Shown: positions 17,318 through 27,087, counted from the stretch's first letter. The stretch is 64,000 nucleotides of DNA from Panacagrimonas sp963975245 (GCA_963975245.1 CAXBFJ010000006.1:197087-261086); one strand, 5' to 3'. Notes: generated by a model not told the origin, from the sequence alone. A program made the numbers and translations.

Positions 17318-18709
17318 TCACGGTGTTGCATCCATTTGCTGAGCGAGTTGATTCTTCTTTAGTCGCTCTCGTTTCAATGCGTCGTCCTGTCGATCAACGA
17401 GATCAATGGCGCGGCGAAGCTGCTTTTCGTAATCACCTACCAGTGCCTTGAGCTCTTCTGACTCGGCCTTCAACGCAGTGGCGCGGGCAGCCAGCTCAAC
17501 AGCTTCCAGCCGGTAGGCACGGGCGCTGTCATCGGCGCTATGACTTGTTTGGGCTTCAGGTTCGCGGAGCTGATCAATCGTGGCCCGCGCCCGGCAGGCC
17601 AGAACAACAGCCTGATCAAGGAGTGCGGTTTGCTCCACGCCGCGCTGGAAACTGATTTCGAGTTCGTCCTGCACCTGCCCGAGCTGCAATTCGAGCAACT
17701 CGCAGCGTGAGCTGACCGCATCCATCCTGGATTGCATATCGCCAACCAGCTGGCTGTCGGACGCAGCACTGCTGGTATCGGTGTTGCTCAGTTCTTCAGT
17801 CAGGCGTTCGGAATCTTCGCGCAGCCGCTGCAGCTCCTGTTTCTGAAGTTTCAGGTTCCGGTCAGAAGCGCTGAGTTGTTTCTTGAGGTCAGCGGCTTGT
17901 TGGTCACGCTCTGCTGTCAGTTGCAGGATTTGCGCCTGCAGCGCTGATGTCCGTTTGCTGGAGCCGGCTGAGGTTGACCATTCTGAAAGCAGGGTCTGCA
18001 GTCCCATCTTCGGGTCAGGCACTGGAATCTGGAAAACAGGTTCCTTGCCGAACAGGTCAGCGCAGGCTTCGAGCGCGCGGAAGATGTCGGTCGCTCTGGG
18101 GCAAACCTGATCCAAGAGGCTCGCATAGAGTTCTGCCCTCGGGCCGCATTCCTGATGTTCTGGAAGCGGTGCCTGCGCCTCGGTTGTCACCGTTGCGCCG
18201 GCAAGGCGCTCTACGGCGACCAGCCAGTCAGGCCAGCTTTCGGATATCAGATCGAATCGAAAGAGCAGGCAATCAACGCCATGCTCCTGCCGCCATTGCA
18301 GAAGACGCTCGTGGTATTCGCACCAGTACTCGAGCAAGTCGGATGGCGACGTTTGTTCTGGCGAAGATGCCATGAACAGATCAAGTGCTTTCCACGGTGG
18401 CAAGTAGCCAGCTGCAACGCGAACCTGGATGCCCGCCTCCAGCAGCGCCGGCAAACTCCACGGCGCTTGCGGGTCGTGCAGGAAGACTGGAGGGCGCTCA
18501 GTGTCGGAGTGCGCGGCCAGCGCGGCTGCGATATCCGCAGAATGCGCCTGAGTCTGTTGGCTTGTGGGGAGTTCGAAAGCCGCATGGAGGGCGCTTTCTG
18601 GCGTCATCGCCGCCCCGGCGTCCTCGGAATGAGCCATGGCAGCTTTGAAGCTGGCCAGAAATTTTTCATGCACCGGGATGCCGGTCACGATCAGTTGCGG
18701 ATCGGTCAT
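17318..18709 (-). CDS. Degenerate sulfotransferase-like domain with coiled-coil tail
   Basis: Residues 1-230 of this 463-residue protein align by eye with the first sulfotransferase domain of the gene at 36812: LIVTGIPVHEKFLAS in place of the P-loop LILGGHRSGTSALS, FLHDPQAPWSLPAL for VLKDPRISRLMPVW, and VRVAAGYLPPWKALD for VSALIGYRQPEEMVR. The PAPS-binding Arg-Ser-Gly-Thr is lost, so it is probably catalytically dead. Residues 250-460 are Gln/Glu/Leu-rich coiled coil. It may be a partner or scaffold for active sulfotransferases. The homology claim is my inference. Confidence 0.6.
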   Translation of the reverse strand: MTDPQLIVTGIPVHEKFLASFKAAMAHSEDAGAAMTPESALHAAFELPTSQQTQAHSADIAAALAAHSDTERPPVFLHDPQAPWSLPALLEAGIQVRVAAGYLPPWKALDLFMASSPEQTSPSDLLEYWCEYHERLLQWRQEHGVDCLLFRFDLISESWPDWLVAVERLAGATVTTEAQAPLPEHQECGPRAELYASLLDQVCPRATDIFRALEACADLFGKEPVFQIPVPDPKMGLQTLLSEWSTSAGSSKRTSALQAQILQLTAERDQQAADLKKQLSASDRNLKLQKQELQRLREDSERLTEELSNTDTSSAASDSQLVGDMQSRMDAVSSRCELLELQLGQVQDELEISFQRGVEQTALLDQAVVLACRARATIDQLREPEAQTSHSADDSARAYRLEAVELAARATALKAESEELKALVGDYEKQLRRAIDLVDRQDDALKRERLKKNQLAQQMDATP

Positions 18710-18785
18710 TATTGTGCGCGCGGTTCAGCTGAAGTCGTTTGAAGGTTGGTTGGCGGGTTGGTGCCAACGCTCATTCGAGCAATTA

Positions 18786-19862
18786 TCACCGGTTCTGCCA
18801 CAGATCGTCGATGTTGCTCAGGATTTCATGAAAATGTTCGCGCTCGCGCGCCATTGAATACGCTTGGCTCGTGGCTTGGGCCTGCTTCAGCATGGCCCTG
18901 AACTTGCGCGGGCGCAGGGCCCTGGCCTGCGCAACAGCGCTGAAAAGGGCATCGACATTTGCATCGGGCATCAGACAGTTTTTTTTGTGCTGACAATACT
19001 GCTGGTTGCCCACCGCGTCCGGGCAGATCACCAGCGAACCCAATGCCATGGCTTCCAGTGCAGGCAGATAAAAGCCCTCGTCAAAATGCGGATTTGGCAA
19101 GCACAGGGTAATTCGGGCTTGCGTCAGTGCGGCCAGAAACTCATCTCGCGGCAGCCATTGGCTGATCAGGCGATGAGTGAGGCCTGTCTCTTCCATGCGG
19201 GCTGCCAATGTCTTGCCCAGGGCCGGATTCTTGGGGGCAACGATCAGGACTTCGCATTCTCGCTTGGCCTGTTCCGCACGTCTGAGGACCTCATCAGGGA
19301 GGTCAATGGCTGCCGGAATGGTGATGACCGGTCCTGCAGCGCGTCCCGAATCGGTCACCGCCGTGCTCACTGCATGGCTGACGCAGATGCGAATCGCGGG
19401 ATACGCCAGATAACGATAGCGTTGGTCATCTGGATTGGCGTGACGTACGTGCTGAAGCAGATTGATCACGGGTGTGTTGCGATCACGCAGCTGACCGCCC
19501 GGCACCAGAGGCCAGTCACTTGCGCCCTCCACAAAGAGCAGGTCCGGGGCGCGCAGCGGGCGCGCTACTACGTGACCGGTCATGCGGTGCTTCATCCAGG
19601 GGTTGCCCGGGTCCCAACGACTTTCCGGTGAAAAACAAATGTAGGGCAGGTAACCAGGGTGAGCCAGCGCATGCGAAAAGTAATTGCTTACTTTCAGATG
19701 GCCGCCCGAGAAGCGCGTGTAATGGCGAAAGAACTGAATCGTCCGCATGCGTACGGGATCCAGCGGATCTTGCTGCCCCAGCTGCGACCAACGTCTGTCT
19801 AGCTGCTTAGAATAGTCTTCCGGCGTCTTCACCTGGCGAGACTCCGCGCTGGTCTGGTCCAT
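18786..19862 (-). CDS. Glycosyltransferase, GT4/GT-B-like
   Basis: The 358-residue protein has a C-terminal Rossmann-type half with the family pattern HFDEGFYLPALEAMALGSLVICPD, including the conserved Glu of the EA(M)A motif near residue 270, and CHxxNCLMPDANVDALFSA-like nucleotide-site features. The N-terminal half shows RFSGGHLKVSNYF. It is expected to move a sugar from an activated donor to a glycan. It is the first gene of the minus-strand run down to 13526 and starts only 18 bases from the divergent gene at 19881. Confidence 0.75.
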   Translation of the reverse strand: MDQTSAESRQVKTPEDYSKQLDRRWSQLGQQDPLDPVRMRTIQFFRHYTRFSGGHLKVSNYFSHALAHPGYLPYICFSPESRWDPGNPWMKHRMTGHVVARPLRAPDLLFVEGASDWPLVPGGQLRDRNTPVINLLQHVRHANPDDQRYRYLAYPAIRICVSHAVSTAVTDSGRAAGPVITIPAAIDLPDEVLRRAEQAKRECEVLIVAPKNPALGKTLAARMEETGLTHRLISQWLPRDEFLAALTQARITLCLPNPHFDEGFYLPALEAMALGSLVICPDAVGNQQYCQHKKNCLMPDANVDALFSAVAQARALRPRKFRAMLKQAQATSQAYSMAREREHFHEILSNIDDLWQNR

Positions 19863-19880
19863 TGCTTACTACTGAAATTC

Positions 19881-20459
19881 ATGGCTGATCTGAGTGATGC
19901 ATTCCGACATTCGCGGCAAGGGCGCTGGGCGTCAGGCGCTGTCAGTGCCGAGTCTGTGATGAACGATCCTGCCGCGCCAATGCCAAGCAAGCGCGCGGCA
20001 GCGCTGTTGGCCTTGTCCTGTCGCTGCGTGCTGCTCGAGCCGGCACCCTGCATTTCGGCTATTCGGTCCCTTGACGCAATGGGTGTGCCGAGCAGCGAAC
20101 TGAGAGAGGTACTGGAAACCAGCCTGGCAGACATCCGCCACGCCCTGGCGGTGCAAACATTCCTCACCACAGTGTGGTGGGGCACGGTTGATATGCAGGT
20201 CGCGTGGCGGCTGGATTTTCTCAACATGGCGGTCAGTTTGGCCCATGAACCGGCGATCTTTCACTCGCTGCTCGGCGATCAGTGGCTGGCCGAGGGCGAT
20301 CCTCAAGCGGCGATCGTCGAGTACCGCAAGACCATCGCCACTTCGAATGAGCCGGTTCACCTGCTGCACTATCGGAATCTAGGGCTGGCGCAACTGGCAG
20401 CAGGTCAGGGCCCAGTTCAGGCTGCATCGGCCGAGGTCAATGGCTGCGGAGGGGGCTGA
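19881..20459 (+). CDS. Hypothetical protein, helical/TPR-like
   Basis: The 192-residue product is not recognised. Its C-terminal half (LLGDQWLAEGDPQAAIVEYRKT) reads like a single TPR motif, matching the TPR proteins around it; no signal peptide or catalytic motif is seen. There is no good ribosome-binding site before the ATG. Its 3' end overlaps the convergent gene at 20417-21859 by 43 bases. It is the only plus-strand gene between 13.5 and 22 kb, so it could be a small accessory gene or a remnant. Confidence 0.5.
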   Translation: MADLSDAFRHSRQGRWASGAVSAESVMNDPAAPMPSKRAAALLALSCRCVLLEPAPCISAIRSLDAMGVPSSELREVLETSLADIRHALAVQTFLTTVWWGTVDMQVAWRLDFLNMAVSLAHEPAIFHSLLGDQWLAEGDPQAAIVEYRKTIATSNEPVHLLHYRNLGLAQLAAGQGPVQAASAEVNGCGGG

Positions 20460-21859
20460 TCCCGCAGAACACGCAGGTATTCCGGGGTATGGCCGTAGCT
20501 CAGGTAACGATGCAACAGATCGGCTCTGCCTTGCTGATTTGACCGCCATCCTGGCCCAGTAAAGCGACACGACACCACCGGGCTGGTGCGGCCCACGCCA
20601 CCTTTGGATGAGCAAAACATCAGGCGTTCGAGCAGGGCGGAACCTGAATCCAGAGTGGTGTCAAAGGGGCCGCAACGGCGCAGCCAGTGCGTGGAAAACA
20701 ATGTGCTGGCCGCTTGAATTTGATTCAGGATCTCCTTGCTCAGCCAGGGGTGAATCCCGCCGATGCCTTCTCGACCTGTGAGGGCCGTATCGAGAATCTG
20801 GATATCTGTCCTGCGGCCTTGGGCTTCGCTGTTGCACAACAGCCATTCGCAATGACCTTCTGCCTTCGCGAGCTGGTCTGCGGCGCGAAGCAAGGCGATC
20901 AGATCCAGTTCCTCGTTGCCCTGCACAAACAGCACGGTCTTGCCTTGGGCGCGACTCAGGCCTTGATTCCAGGACGCAACGGTCGCCGCGCTTGCGATGT
21001 CCTTGGTAATGCCCGGAACCGGAACGACTTCAATGTTTTCCTGCTGGCCGAGCGCTTCCAATGCTGCTGGCTGGCAGCCCTCTGGGAAGACAACACTGAT
21101 CAGAGGCCTTTCGCCTACCGCGGGCCAGAGCGTGGCATCTGCGCAATTGCCGGCTTTGGTGCCCTTGCGCAGACGTCGGTTGGACAGTGCCTCTGGCCCC
21201 GAAAAGACGCGCCAGCGTCCACCCTGCAGGTGTCCGTATTCATGGTTCTGGTGAATCACCGGCGCAGCGAAACTTGCGTTCAAAAGGGGAATGCCCCGCT
21301 CCAGCGCCTGGCCGACCATCCAGTTGTCCCAGCCAGCTCGGCCCACAGCCATGTCGGGCATGTCGGGAAACGCAGCGTGTGAAAAGACAAAATAATCCAG
21401 AGCGCCGATTCCGCCCAAAATGGCACTTTCTCGGACTGCAGATTCAATTTCTCCCAGCCAGGCGTCGCTGGTGTAATCCACGAATTCGGCCAGATCCAGA
21501 TTCCAGCGCCGGCCAATCATCTGGAACTGCTTGTGTTCCTGAGCCGCCTTTGCCGCGCTTTGGACAAAGGCCGGGGTCAGAATGATGTCGCCATTGCAGT
21601 AGATGAAAACGTCGCATTGATCGAAGCGATCCCGCGCCTGTTCGAACATGTCGCTCAGCAGCGGGGTGCCGTACTCGTTGGTCCGGACGCTCGCAAAGTG
21701 ATGGGCGCCCACTTTCTGTGCAAGCGTCGCGGTCCCGCTTTCAGAACCAAACAACGCGACTTCCAGCCCCAGTTTGATCCAGCTACCGACCGCATTGGTT
21801 TGTTGAATGCCCGCCAGGCCGGTGCCGGGCTTGAGAGTGGAAAAGATCAGTGCGCGCAT
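20417..21859 (-). CDS. Glycosyltransferase-like protein (two-domain, GT-A type)
   Basis: About 480 residues. The first half (ALIFSTLKPGTGLAGIQQTNAVGSW ... DVFIYCNGDIIL ... DNWMVGQALERGIPLLNAS) has the layout of a GT-A-type nucleotide-sugar enzyme, with CNGD as a possible DxD-like site. The second half (LISVVFPEGCQPAALEALG ... VLFVQGNEELDLIALLRAAD) resembles a second GT2-like domain. The specificity is unknown. The ATG at 21859 (MRALIF) is preferred over a GTG eight codons upstream. It diverges from the methyltransferase at 22018 across about 160 bases that should hold both promoters. Confidence 0.65.
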   Translation of the reverse strand: MRALIFSTLKPGTGLAGIQQTNAVGSWIKLGLEVALFGSESGTATLAQKVGAHHFASVRTNEYGTPLLSDMFEQARDRFDQCDVFIYCNGDIILTPAFVQSAAKAAQEHKQFQMIGRRWNLDLAEFVDYTSDAWLGEIESAVRESAILGGIGALDYFVFSHAAFPDMPDMAVGRAGWDNWMVGQALERGIPLLNASFAAPVIHQNHEYGHLQGGRWRVFSGPEALSNRRLRKGTKAGNCADATLWPAVGERPLISVVFPEGCQPAALEALGQQENIEVVPVPGITKDIASAATVASWNQGLSRAQGKTVLFVQGNEELDLIALLRAADQLAKAEGHCEWLLCNSEAQGRRTDIQILDTALTGREGIGGIHPWLSKEILNQIQAASTLFSTHWLRRCGPFDTTLDSGSALLERLMFCSSKGGVGRTSPVVSCRFTGPGWRSNQQGRADLLHRYLSYGHTPEYLRVLRDQPPPQPLTSADAA

Positions 21860-22017
21860 GGGCCCATGATAAGCGCCCCGCACAGGTAAACCGCTATGGC
21901 CCGGACCGAATTGTGCATGCCAATGTAAACTTGCGGGATGTCACCCGGCACCGTTTTCAATAATGCAGTTCGCTCTTGCGCTTGGCGCAGACCTAGGGCG
22001 ACCGAGAGAGGAATGTC

Positions 22018-23619
22018 ATGAGTCTGGCCCTGCACAAGCTCTCCGCACTAGGCGGATCTGAGCTTGGTTTCGTGGTACACGCCGGCGCAGGAAGCTGTCG
22101 TCAGCCCCAGCATTACCTGCAATTGGGTGCTGACGATGTGCTTCTGATAGAGGCTGTCCCTCAGCTGGCAGCCTCCTTACGCGCGCTCACCAGTGGCCTG
22201 GAGGGTGTGCGGGTGGAAGAAGGGGCGCTGAGTCCTACAGAGGCCGAGCAGGATTTTTATCTGCTCAATAACCCGGTGGAGAGCAGTTTGCTCAAACCGA
22301 GCGCTTTGTTGGAACAGTTTCCAAACCTGAAATTGCGGCAAGTTTGCAAGGTGCGGACTCTGCGATTAGACAGGCTGCTCCAGAGCGTGGTCCGCAGAGA
22401 GGGGCGAAGTAATGTCCTGGTGCTGGAAATCAAGGGCATGGAGCACGAAGTGCTTCGCGGCTTGAACAGCGAAGATTTGGAGAAATTTGATTTCCTGGTC
22501 CTGGAAACGGCGGCGCAACCACTCTACGAGGGCGCCGTACCGGCCAGTCAGACGATCGACGTGCTGCATGCGCACGGTTTCGATGTAGTTGATGCACCCG
22601 TCAGGCCGCACCTGGCAAGACAATCTCTGATCCTGCGACTGGACCGGGGGCGCGCACAGTTGGTGCAGTTGCACCGCAGCCTGAGCAACCAGCAGAGCCG
22701 GATTGCCAAATTGGAAGCTGCCCTTGCTGTCGAGGTGGGTCGGACGGAAGACGCCGAAAAGCAGGTCGCTGAGAAATCAGCAGTGATCAGTGGCTTGCAG
22801 GCCCAGTTGGAAGAAGAGGCGCAGAAGTGCAAGCGTCAGGCAGGTTTGGTGGCCCGCCAGGAAGAGGAGTTGGGCCGTATCCGGCCGCTGGTTACTTCAC
22901 TGGAACAGACTAAGACGGACCTTGAATCCCAGTTCGGAAAATTGCGCGTTCAGTCTGAGGAAGAGGCGCAGAAAAGCAAACAGCAAGCCGCCCTGCTTTC
23001 GCGTCAGGAAGAGGAGTTGGGTCGCCTTCGGCCCCATGCTGCGGCGCTTGAGCAACGCAATGCCGAGCTTGAATCCAAACTCAAGGAAGCCTTGCAAAAA
23101 TGCAAACTCCAGGAGGAACGGGTAGCGCGGCATGAGGAGGATTTGCAAGGTGTGCGACCGCGTGTAGCCGCTCTCGAAAAACGTAATTCCGAATTAGGGG
23201 CCCAGCTTGAAGCGGAATCGAAAGAATTTGAGGCTCGATTGAAAAAAATTGCGGAAGATCATGAGCGCGAGTCCGGTCTTGCCGCCACTCGTCAAAAGAT
23301 CATTCATACGCTGAATGGCGATTTGAAAAATCAGGCTTCACGTTATGCGGCGCTGGACGAAAAGCTCGGAGAAACCGATGCGGAGTACAAGGCCCTGCAA
23401 AAGCGCGTCGCCGAGCAGCAAAGGACAATCGAGACGCTGACGGCCAAGGAAGAGGAGCGGGCCAGACTTGCAGGCGAAGACCAGCAGCGCGTCAAGTCGC
23501 TGGAGAAGCGCAATCACGAGAACAATGCGCGGCAGCATCTGCTGGACAGTGAACTCGTCAAGGCAGAAGTGCAGCTAGAGCTGATCAAGGACATCCTGAT
23601 TCGTGAAAAAGCGTTCTAA
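22018..23619 (+). CDS. FkbM-like methyltransferase domain with long repeated coiled coil
   Basis: Residues 1-210 of this 533-residue protein resemble an FkbM-type methyltransferase: FVVHAGAGS near residue 20 for the SAM loop, LLIEAVPQL, and the closing TLRLDRLL ... NVLVLEIKGMEHEVLRGL pattern. Residues 220-530 are a continuous coiled coil with tandem repeats near residues 262, 311 and 354, unit about 43-49 residues (EEEAQKxKxQ, then ARQEEELGRxRP, then LEQxNxELES). GAGAGGAA precedes the ATG. It overlaps the next FkbM gene by 17 bases, so the two are co-expressed. Confidence 0.7.
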   Translation: MSLALHKLSALGGSELGFVVHAGAGSCRQPQHYLQLGADDVLLIEAVPQLAASLRALTSGLEGVRVEEGALSPTEAEQDFYLLNNPVESSLLKPSALLEQFPNLKLRQVCKVRTLRLDRLLQSVVRREGRSNVLVLEIKGMEHEVLRGLNSEDLEKFDFLVLETAAQPLYEGAVPASQTIDVLHAHGFDVVDAPVRPHLARQSLILRLDRGRAQLVQLHRSLSNQQSRIAKLEAALAVEVGRTEDAEKQVAEKSAVISGLQAQLEEEAQKCKRQAGLVARQEEELGRIRPLVTSLEQTKTDLESQFGKLRVQSEEEAQKSKQQAALLSRQEEELGRLRPHAAALEQRNAELESKLKEALQKCKLQEERVARHEEDLQGVRPRVAALEKRNSELGAQLEAESKEFEARLKKIAEDHERESGLAATRQKIIHTLNGDLKNQASRYAALDEKLGETDAEYKALQKRVAEQQRTIETLTAKEEERARLAGEDQQRVKSLEKRNHENNARQHLLDSELVKAEVQLELIKDILIREKAF

Positions 23620-25045
23620 GCGCCAATCTCGGGCAAGCCGCAGTCGCGCCAGACAGCAGACACGAGCGCAGGTCGAGAACACGGCCCGCGCTACGTCTGC
23701 GCCGCAGGTGCGCGAAGATGCGGAGCCCATGCTGAATGCAGTGGGCAGGCAGGTGCTTTCGTCAACTGAGCATTCGCTGGAGGGCAAGGATGCACTGTCT
23801 GGCGGTGAAATTTCGCTATCACGCGCAAAGATGCTGTGGTTGTTCGGCGAGTGGCAGATGCTGGCCGAACTGGGTAAGCATGATCTCAGCGCTCATCCAG
23901 AGCGGGACCGGCTCGCCTTGTTTGCCGCAAGCGGATACTCCCAATTGGGAGAAAGAGAACCGGCAGAAAAATGGATTCGCAAAGCTTTGGAATGGGGATG
24001 TTCACAGCGTCTGGTGGCACAGGTCCTGATTGCCGGCGTCCATAACACTCTGGGAAGAGTATCGGCGCTCAAGAAGGATGAGCCGCGCACGGCTCGTCAT
24101 TTTGGTCAGGCGACAGCGGTGGGCGCCTCCGAGCAGGAAGCAGCCATGGTTCGCCACGCGCGCTCGGTCAAGGAGATGGCGCGGCTCGGTCTTTTGCCAC
24201 AGTCGGCAAGTCTGGTGCACGAGGCTTATGCAGAGCGGCAGGCCACAGTGCAGCGACCGCTGCAGCAGCTGTCAGATCAGAAAGTGTTCGAGTCGGAACT
24301 GGAATTGCTGCGTGGCGAACTGTCGCTTGCACAGAGCCGTCAGCAAATCCTGAAAGCGCCGCAAGCCGCAACCGGGGATGTATCGAGAAATTCGACACAG
24401 GGGACGGCAGCAGACGATCTCGCCAAGAAGGCGGTGTCGCAGCTTGGTCAGGATCTATGGGCAGCCGAAAGGTCAAATTACAAGAGGGGCGGCTACTTCA
24501 TCGAGTTTGGTGCCACTGACGGCGTGCTGCTGAGTAACTCCTGGCTACTGGAGAAACACTTCGGCTGGTCGGGTATTTGCGCCGAGCCCAATCCGAAGTT
24601 TCTTGAGGCCTTGAGAAAAAACCGCACCTGTCATGTCAGTGACGCCTGCGTATCAGGCGAGACCGGCGACGAAGTCGAATTTATCCTGGCTGATGTCTAT
24701 GGTTCCATGGCGCAGTATGCTGACCGAGATGGGCACGGCCAGAAGCGTTCGGCATATGCATCAAAGTCTGAGAACGTTGTCAGGATGCGGACGATTTCCC
24801 TGCATGATTTACTGCGAAAATATGACGCCCCGCGTGACATTGATTATCTGAGCATTGATACAGAAGGAAGTGAACTCGAAATTCTGAGCGCATTTCCGTT
24901 CGATCAGTGGAACATCCGCCTCATCACGGTGGAACATAATTTCACTGAGGACCGTTTGAAGATTCGTGCGCTGCTCGAAGAGCAGGGGTACGTCTGCACT
25001 GAAATGGAATGGGACGATTGGTACGAGAAGTGCAAGCCGAAGTGA
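23603..25045 (+). CDS. FkbM family methyltransferase with N-terminal helical region
   Basis: The C-terminal ~205 residues are a well-conserved FkbM methyltransferase: GGYFIEFGATDGVLLSNS (SAM loop), CAEPNPKFL (acidic ribose-binding residue), DYLSIDTEGSELEILSAF and HNFTEDR. This subgroup O-methylates sugar hydroxyls in surface glycans. The N-terminal 270 residues begin with a very basic stretch (MKKRSKRQSRASRSRARQQ) and continue as TPR-like helices. The GTG start lies within the last codons of the upstream gene, which implies translational coupling. Confidence 0.82.
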   Translation: MKKRSKRQSRASRSRARQQTRAQVENTARATSAPQVREDAEPMLNAVGRQVLSSTEHSLEGKDALSGGEISLSRAKMLWLFGEWQMLAELGKHDLSAHPERDRLALFAASGYSQLGEREPAEKWIRKALEWGCSQRLVAQVLIAGVHNTLGRVSALKKDEPRTARHFGQATAVGASEQEAAMVRHARSVKEMARLGLLPQSASLVHEAYAERQATVQRPLQQLSDQKVFESELELLRGELSLAQSRQQILKAPQAATGDVSRNSTQGTAADDLAKKAVSQLGQDLWAAERSNYKRGGYFIEFGATDGVLLSNSWLLEKHFGWSGICAEPNPKFLEALRKNRTCHVSDACVSGETGDEVEFILADVYGSMAQYADRDGHGQKRSAYASKSENVVRMRTISLHDLLRKYDAPRDIDYLSIDTEGSELEILSAFPFDQWNIRLITVEHNFTEDRLKIRALLEEQGYVCTEMEWDDWYEKCKPK

Positions 25046-25187
25046 GTTGGCTGGGCCCTTTCGCACACGTGTCATGCAATTCTGGATAATGGTTTGCTGC
25101 ACAGGGTGCATTGCGCTCTGGAGGCAACCGGCACTGCGGCGTGCATGTACGCCCAATATTGTTATTACCTGAAAAAATTTGTCACGT

Positions 25188-26279
25188 ATGAAAGTGGTCA
25201 ACGCTGTGGTCGTCCCCATGATCCGGATGGAAATTCCGAGTCTGGTGACATGGATTCGCTACTGTCCTGCCTCGGGAAAAAAGGGCTGCCAGTTATTGCT
25301 GTCGCTGGACACCAAATGGGAAGCAGCAGACCGTGCGCGCGTTCAGGACACGTTTTCACGCTCAGCGCTGGCATTAGAAGACTGGACAATCGAGTTTCTC
25401 GATTGCGGAATGACGGTAGAAGAATCGTTCTACATCAAGAATCCAAAACAGGAAATTGATCTGGAGCGATTCCCCTACGGACTCAAGTCCGGGCCCAATA
25501 AGCAGTTCTTCACAACGCTGCGCCTGCTTCAGACTCAGGCCCAGCGTATTGGCGCAGTGCTGCTGATGGAGACCGACGCCTTTCCCCTGTATGACGGTTG
25601 GCTCGAAAGGCTGAATCAGTACATGGAGCGAACCGCTAGCAATGCTTTGGTGGCAGGGCCGCGATATGCAGGCGCGTCAAAGATGAGCCCGCACATCAGC
25701 CTGCACTTCAACGGCAACAGCGTCTACTGCATCGGTACCGCTGATTTTTACGAATTTCTGGATGACTGGGACCATCTGCTACGCGAGACGCTTCGCATCG
25801 CCCGTCATCAGGCCTACGATTGCGTTATTCCCTGGTTCATGAACTACCGTGGCATCCATCCCGGCGTGCGCAAGATGTCCGAACGCATCTCTCCGACCTT
25901 GGGTGAGCGATTTGCCAAGCGCTGCTTCGATCTGTCGGAATGTCTGGTCAACTATGGCGGCGAAGTTGAAAACGCCAACGGGTATCGTCTCGACGTGATC
26001 CGTTTTCTAGAGAAGCATCCGGAAGCGACCATCGTTCATGGCAAATGCTTCATGCTCGATGTGCATCGCTTGCGTGAAGCCAAGGCTAATGCGGCGCGAA
26101 AGCATCTGGTCAACGTCGCGGTGGACCTGGTCAATAGCGGGCAGTACGAGAAGGCCATGCGCTTTGGTTTGGCAAAGGCTGGCGTCGCACTTGCGGCGGC
26201 GCAGAACATTGATCGTCTATCCGAAGTGGACGTGTCGATGATCCAGCGTGCGTGGAAGGGGAGGCAGGCCAGTGCCTGA
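25188..26279 (+). CDS. Hypothetical protein of glycan locus, possible GT-A-type transferase
   Basis: The 363-residue protein is not firmly recognised. KVVNAVVVPMIRME at the start and IGAVLLMETDAFPLYDGWLERL near residue 125 suggest a GT-A-like nucleotide-sugar fold with an acidic METDAF site, and SGPNKQFF before it recalls host-type transferases. The last third is helical. The ATG at 25188 is preferred to a TTG three codons earlier. The next gene begins within its last codons. A sugar-transfer role is inferred from context and fold hints only. Confidence 0.6.
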   Translation: MKVVNAVVVPMIRMEIPSLVTWIRYCPASGKKGCQLLLSLDTKWEAADRARVQDTFSRSALALEDWTIEFLDCGMTVEESFYIKNPKQEIDLERFPYGLKSGPNKQFFTTLRLLQTQAQRIGAVLLMETDAFPLYDGWLERLNQYMERTASNALVAGPRYAGASKMSPHISLHFNGNSVYCIGTADFYEFLDDWDHLLRETLRIARHQAYDCVIPWFMNYRGIHPGVRKMSERISPTLGERFAKRCFDLSECLVNYGGEVENANGYRLDVIRFLEKHPEATIVHGKCFMLDVHRLREAKANAARKHLVNVAVDLVNSGQYEKAMRFGLAKAGVALAAAQNIDRLSEVDVSMIQRAWKGRQASA

Positions 26280-27087
26280 GGCAGTTCGAATTGTCAGGGA
26301 GCACATGGCTGAACGCGGTGGAAATGCACCCAAAGCACCTGCCTATGCGATAGGCATGCACAAGGGCGGCTCGACCATGCTGCAGGATTTTTTTCAGATC
26401 TACTCGGCCCGATCACAGATCCGCTCGATCTCAATCAGCAATGCGCTGTTCAAGCACGGCATCTCGGATGACGAGTACACCGTCAACAACAATCTGGTAC
26501 CGCTGACGCTGGAAAAGTATCTCTACTTCGGTTTCAGATACGTGCCAGGGTTCATGCTTGCGAATAAGTCGCGATATCTCAATTACAAGGGTATTGCCTT
26601 GGCGCGCGATCCCCGTGATTGCGTGGTGTCTGCATACTTCAGCTTTCTGAAGTCGCACGTGGTGATGTCTGGTGCTGAAACATCAGCAGCCCAGCAAATC
26701 GAAGCCGAAAGATCCCGACACGCAGCCTCCAGTATCGATGAGTACGCACTCTCCGAGATTGGCCGCTTCACCGAAGAACTGTGTGGATTCGCCTATTTCG
26801 CGCACGAGAATGTCAAGATCTACCGCTATGAAGACATCATCTTCGACAAGCGTCCGTTCTTTAAGGAAGCAATCGAGTTTCTAGGTCTGGAATGGAATGA
26901 GTCTTCGTTCGAGGCCGCGCTCAACAGGGTAGATGTGTTGCCTGATGCAGAGCGACCCGATGCGCACATCCGAAATGTCCGGCCTGGAAATTACAAGGAA
27001 AAACTGCAACCGGAAACCATCGCGCGAATCAATGCGCGGTATCGTAGTGTTCTGGATTTGTTCGGATACGAGACTCAGGACAGCTGA
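26272..27087 (+). CDS. Sulfotransferase
   Basis: The 271-residue protein carries both PAPS motifs: AIGMHKGGSTMLQDFF near residue 26 (5'-phosphosulfate loop with Lys and Ser-Thr) and ALARDPRDCVVSAYFS near 104 (3'-phosphate site). The family sulfates hydroxyls using PAPS. The GTG at 26272 is chosen because GGGGAGG stands 7 bases before it; it overlaps the upstream stop by 8 bases. The next gene at 27155 is a paralogue: RYEDIIFDKRPFFKEAI here matches RYEDIIFEKEAFIRNLF there. Confidence 0.85.
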   Translation: MPEAVRIVREHMAERGGNAPKAPAYAIGMHKGGSTMLQDFFQIYSARSQIRSISISNALFKHGISDDEYTVNNNLVPLTLEKYLYFGFRYVPGFMLANKSRYLNYKGIALARDPRDCVVSAYFSFLKSHVVMSGAETSAAQQIEAERSRHAASSIDEYALSEIGRFTEELCGFAYFAHENVKIYRYEDIIFDKRPFFKEAIEFLGLEWNESSFEAALNRVDVLPDAERPDAHIRNVRPGNYKEKLQPETIARINARYRSVLDLFGYETQDS

